A stretch of 62,855 nucleotides of DNA from assembly GCA_017940895.1 (NCBI GenBank), contig JAGAXM010000001.1, positions 1 to 62,855 on the forward strand. Reading direction: 5' to 3'. Below the pieces are notes generated by a model that made no database searches, was not told the origin of the DNA, and worked only from the letters and a program-made list of their open reading frames with translations. This document shows, piece by piece, positions 60,290 to 62,855 of this stretch. The DNA comes from Clostridiales bacterium. GTDB lineage: Bacteria; Bacillota; Clostridia; Saccharofermentanales; Saccharofermentanaceae. Position numbers and translations under genes: made by a program. Each line of letters starts with the position of its first letter. Position 1 is the first letter of the stretch.

Positions 60290-60997
60290 TTACCACTCGA
60301 GCTCGGAAGCGGGTATCTTCTTGTCGTTGATGTCGTTGTGACGGACGACACCGTCTCTTAATTTGACTACGTGATCTGCCATGTACTTGATGGCTTCGTT
60401 GTGCGTAACCATGATGATCGTCGTGCCGTACTTCTGATTACAGTCTTCGATAAGCGCGAGGATCTCCTTACTTGTCTTATAGTCCAACGCACCTGTAGGC
60501 TCATCGCACATCAGGATATCGGGATTCTTAACGACAGCTCTTCCGATGGATACTCTCTGCTGCTGTCCGCCCGAGAGCTGATTGGGATACTTGTACTTGT
60601 GGTCCTGAAGTCCCAGGGTGGTCAATACTTCTTCAACATCGAGCGGGTTGTCCGAAAGATATGCGCCGACCTCGATGTTCTCTTTAACATTCAGGTTGGG
60701 GATCAGGTTGTACATCTGGAAGACATAACCGAGATGCTTCCTTCGATAAGTCGTAAGCTGCTTCTCGTCCATGTCTTCGAGCTTGTCTCCTGCGATGCTG
60801 ACGTAGCCCGAATCCGGTGTGTCGATTCCCCCGATGATGTTAAGAAGGGTCGACTTGCCAGATCCCGACGGTCCTAACAGTACGCAGAACTCACCCTTGC
60901 CGACGGTGAAGTCCATGCCCCGAAGGACGTCCTGTCTTGCTTCGCCTGTACCGAAGCTCTTCCGTAAGTCTTTGATCTCCAAGAAATTTTCTGCCAT
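60290..60997 (-). CDS. ABC exporter ATPase
   Basis: This 235-residue subunit has [17 protein letters not shown] and [13 protein letters not shown], and the His switch MVTHNEA. GGAGG lies eight bases before the ATG. It is first in the two-gene operon with the FtsX permease. Its leader contains a terminator-like hairpin and an upstream palindrome. Confidence 0.93.
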   Translation of the reverse strand: MAENFLEIKDLRKSFGTGEARQDVLRGMDFTVGKGEFCVLLGPSGSGKSTLLNIIGGIDTPDSGYVSIAGDKLEDMDEKQLTTYRRKHLGYVFQMYNLIPNLNVKENIEVGAYLSDNPLDVEEVLTTLGLQDHKYKYPNQLSGGQQQRVSIGRAVVKNPDILMCDEPTGALDYKTSKEILALIEDCNQKYGTTIIMVTHNEAIKYMADHVVKLRDGVVRHNDINDKKIPASELEW

Positions 60998-61045
60998 TTT
61001 TTTCTCCTCCCGGCATTATTTTTCTTGAATTCCCTGAATCTTTCC

Positions 61046-61084
61046 AAACAAAAGACCCAAGCACAGCCGAACTACACTTGGGTC
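61046..61084 (-). terminator. Leader terminator (possible attenuator) before the third ABC operon
   Basis: On the reverse strand GACCCAAG (61077-61084) pairs with CTTGGGTC (61054-61061) around a 15-base loop, followed by TTTTGTTT. It lies in the leader of the ATPase gene, with no gene upstream on that strand inside the intergenic region, so it may regulate the operon by attenuation. Confidence 0.6.
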
Positions 61085-61107
61085 ATAATCATCAAAAAAT
61101 ATAACAT

Positions 61108-61134
61108 CATGTATAGTTCGTTAAGCTATACATG
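61108..61134. promoter_or_regulatory. Perfect 9-bp inverted repeat, likely operator
   Basis: CATGTATAG and CTATACATG flank a 9-base centre. A reverse-strand TATATT lies near 61097-61102, so the site overlaps the promoter zone of the ABC operon. No matching regulator gene is in the window. Confidence 0.6.
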
Positions 61135-61282
61135 AGTCTCGCGATTTAAAACAAGCCAGACGGGTCAGGTCAGGATGTTGACTTGCTACGCATTAAGCGC
61201 TCACTACTCCCCCATGGGAATTACACGGGGAATTTAACATATGTTTCCAAATATGTCAATTTTGCTGTGTATAATTAGAAAT

Positions 61283-62380
61283 ATGAACAACACGGCAATT
61301 CAACAACGACTGGATACATTTAGTAGAGTATTCGAATTTCTGATCAAGAACAGCTTCTCGTTTACGGTAGGAGTTATGTGTCTTGTGCATGCCGGATTGC
61401 TGATATTTATGGGAGCGACGGGCGTAATGCCGCTGTTCTTCTTTAATATCTTGAGTGTTGTCGTTTATATCTTCTGCTTTATCCTGTGTAACTTCAGACT
61501 CATCATGCCGGCGTATGTAAGTATTGTCCTGGAAGTAACGATCTACACCGTCATCTCCACTTACTATATCGGCTTGAAGTGCGGCACATACTGCTTCCTG
61601 TTCTCGATAATTCCGATAATCATTTATTTCGGAAGTTATCTTTTTAAGGGAACGAAGAGGCTCAGCATCGCGATTATGCTCCTGCTGAATTTTGCTGTCT
61701 TTATCGCTCTTTATCTGAGATTCGGAAATTCGGAACCGATCTACGATCTGTCTCCCGCCGCGAGGCTGTTCATTGTGATCTATTCGGCGTTCGCGATGGT
61801 GTTCTCGGTAATTTTCTACAACGCGATGTACATCTACACAAGTGAGCACGAGGTTACGTCTCTTGAGCAGAAGAACAAGCAGCTGTCGACGGATGCATCG
61901 GAGGATGCGCTGACGAGCCTTCTTAACAGAAGAGGATTCCTGCCGATAGTCGATTCGCTTATGAAGGACGAGAGCTCAAGTAAGTTCAGCGTCGCTTTCT
62001 GCGACATTGATAACTTCAAGCATATAAACGACGCCTACGGTCACGAGGCGGGCGACGAAGTACTCAAGCATATCACGCTTCTTATTCGAAAAGAGATGAA
62101 CGGCAGCGAAGTGTGCAGGTGGGGCGGAGAAGAGATAGTTATCCTTATGAAGGATCTCGATATCGATGAAGCGCGCGAGAAGATGGAGCACTTACGTAAC
62201 AGCATTGAGGTAACGCCGACGATCTTCTTTAACAAGGTGCTGTATGTGACCATCACTATCGGAGTCGCCCAGAACAGTGAGATCTACAAGGAGCCCGAGG
62301 ATGTCATCAAGGTAGCCGACGAGCGTATGTATTACGGCAAGCAGCACGGCAAGAACATCGTGGTATACGAAGATCATTAA
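61283..62380 (+). CDS. Membrane diguanylate cyclase (GGDEF)
   Basis: This protein of about 365 residues has some six N-terminal membrane helices (residues 25-190) and a C-terminal GGDEF domain with DALTSLLNRRGF, CDIDNFKHINDAYGHEAGD and the active-site variant WGGEEIVIL. It makes cyclic di-GMP from GTP. The fifth motif residue is Ile rather than Phe, and no RxxD inhibitory site precedes it, so product feedback is unlikely. Two starts are possible: 61283, with TATAAT at 61270-61275 that would make the mRNA nearly leaderless, or 61241, with a GGGGAA site. I prefer 61283 for the usual N-terminal length. Confidence 0.85.
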   Translation: MNNTAIQQRLDTFSRVFEFLIKNSFSFTVGVMCLVHAGLLIFMGATGVMPLFFFNILSVVVYIFCFILCNFRLIMPAYVSIVLEVTIYTVISTYYIGLKCGTYCFLFSIIPIIIYFGSYLFKGTKRLSIAIMLLLNFAVFIALYLRFGNSEPIYDLSPAARLFIVIYSAFAMVFSVIFYNAMYIYTSEHEVTSLEQKNKQLSTDASEDALTSLLNRRGFLPIVDSLMKDESSSKFSVAFCDIDNFKHINDAYGHEAGDEVLKHITLLIRKEMNGSEVCRWGGEEIVILMKDLDIDEAREKMEHLRNSIEVTPTIFFNKVLYVTITIGVAQNSEIYKEPEDVIKVADERMYYGKQHGKNIVVYEDH

Positions 62381-62418
62381 TTCACTTCCTACAGTTTTTG
62401 GAGAAATAACAGGTTGCT

Positions 62419-62608
62419 CGTCACCGAATTCTTGAAAATAGGAATTTGGTGACGGATTTGAGCGTATTTTGGTCACCGAATCTTCAAAATGAGAATTCCG
62501 TTACGAGATTTAACTCATTTAGGTCACGGAATTTCTAAATCAGAAAAAAGGTTACGAAATACTGCTGTTTTTGGTAACCGAATTCTCGAAAATAGGAATT
62601 TGGTGACG
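62419..62608. repeat. Four tandem palindromic repeats with a 51-bp period
   Basis: Units begin at 62419, 62471, 62522 and 62573. Each is about 35 bases of the form GGTCACCGAAT-N10-ATTtGGTGACG, able to form a hairpin, and is separated from the next by 16 AT-rich bases. Units 1 and 4 are nearly identical; 2 and 3 have diverged. Confidence 0.8.
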
Positions 62609-62684
62609 AAAGCATGCGCATAAGTGAAAAAAGAGGCTGTCTCGAATGTGAGCAATGTCATTAAGTTAAGACGGTCTCTTCAAA

Positions 62685-62721
62685 GATCCTCATACCTCAA
62701 AGAGTATGGGGGTCTTTTTTT
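62685..62721 (+). terminator. Intrinsic terminator
   Basis: GATCCTCATAC (62685-62695) pairs with GTATGGGGGTC (62704-62714), allowing wobbles, and is followed by seven T. A second hairpin, AAGAGGCTGTC/GACGGTCTCTT, lies just upstream (about 62631-62680). Confidence 0.7.
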
Positions 62722-62743
62722 GTGTGATTTTTGCATTTAGGGG

Positions 62744-62837
62744 TTGACATGCAAGTCCATGTGTGTGGCCTCTTTGAATCCTTAAATTGAAGATTCAAAG
62801 AGGCCCTTGGAATTAGGAATAACTGATTCCAAGGAGG
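62744..62837 (+). promoter_or_regulatory. Structured leader of the last gene, ribosome site in a hairpin
   Basis: TTGACA (62744-62749) may be a -35 box. A perfect 14-bp hairpin, GGCCTCTTTGAATC/GATTCAAAGAGGCC (62767-62805), is followed by CCTTGGAAT/ATTCCAAGG (62805-62834). The second stem includes AAGG of the ribosome site AAGGAGG (62831-62837), which would hide it from ribosomes. Confidence 0.6.
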
Positions 62838-62843
62838 TACTAC

Positions 62844-62855
62844 ATGAAAATCAAA
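62844..62855 (+). CDS. Start of a gene cut by the window end
   Basis: ATG at 62844 follows AAGGAGG by six bases and opens MKIK before the window ends. Together with the upstream terminator and hairpins it may be the first gene of a mobile element, but nothing more can be read. Confidence 0.55.

Noticed and set aside
62419..62608. CRISPR-like array
   Set aside because: Spacers are only 16 bases and similar to each other, repeats have diverged, and no cas gene is near.

Overview
The window looks like a chromosomal segment of an anaerobic Clostridia-type Firmicute, probably a gut or rumen member of the Lachnospiraceae or Oscillospirales side. The reasons are AGGAGG-type ribosome sites with frequent GTG/TTG starts, several Feo iron-uptake loci, a DUF3793-flavodoxin pair, FtsX-type ABC exporters, L-2-amino-thiazoline-4-carboxylate (ATC) hydrolase-family proteins, and intermediate GC. 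No rRNA or tRNA gene was recognised and there is no CRISPR array.

Layout. 1-2312 is a complete IS21-type insertion sequence (istA/istB) with perfect 14-bp ends. 2481-6242 is a reverse-strand operon of two membrane acyltransferases, one a tandem fusion, around a membrane-anchored XRE regulator. 6472-11236 holds small unknown genes, a PHP hydrolase, a cardiolipin synthase and a large lipoprotein. 11237-15738 is a DUF4011-helicase-nuclease-DUF3320 (Hhe-like) gene whose last domain lies in the -1 frame behind a run of nine A. 15815-16737 is a HAD hydrolase and a small protein.

16731-27632 is an iron island: a DtxR-family regulator, a FeoA-FeoB fusion, a FeoA-FeoA-FeoB operon and an HMA-FeoA-FeoB-FeoC-like operon, with two Cys-rich FeoB-associated peptides and a Fic protein between. 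27663-30777 has enolase, a ketopantoate-reductase-like protein and a small membrane protein. 30774-35159 is a TetR regulator with an FtsX-type ABC exporter. 35182-37480 is a PepC-like protease and an esterase. 37700-41590 is an orphan BrnA-like antitoxin and a cluster of small membrane proteins, an ICMT-like methyltransferase and an ATC hydrolase. 41610-45887 is a TetR regulator and an IrtAB/YbtPQ-like transporter pair. 45905-48781 is an aldo/keto reductase and a DUF3793-flavodoxin-phosphoglycerate mutase operon. 48812-54763 is a TetR, acyl-thioesterase-like hydrolase and ABC exporter operon, divergent from another membrane protein-ATC hydrolase pair. 54764-57338 has a DUF3592-like protein, a lipoprotein, a ZIP metal transporter and a small membrane protein. 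57581-62380 is a third FtsX-type ABC exporter and a diguanylate cyclase. 62381-62855 is repeat-rich non-coding DNA ending in a structured leader and the first codons of a gene.

What ties the window together is a DtxR/IdeR-type operator, GTTAGC-N4-GCTAAC. I count fourteen good copies plus one degenerate copy between 19650 and 56329, nearly all placed on a recognisable promoter. They precede Feo loci, enolase, PepC, the flavodoxin/phosphoglycerate mutase operon, the ZIP transporter, the IrtAB-like transporter, and two modules pairing a GD-motif membrane protein with an ATC hydrolase-like protein. The most promising undescribed system is this metal-controlled membrane protein/ATC-hydrolase module. 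The most striking single-gene oddity is the -1 frameshift at the A9 tract in the Hhe-like defence gene. Gene calls rest on motifs recognised by eye; no database search was run.
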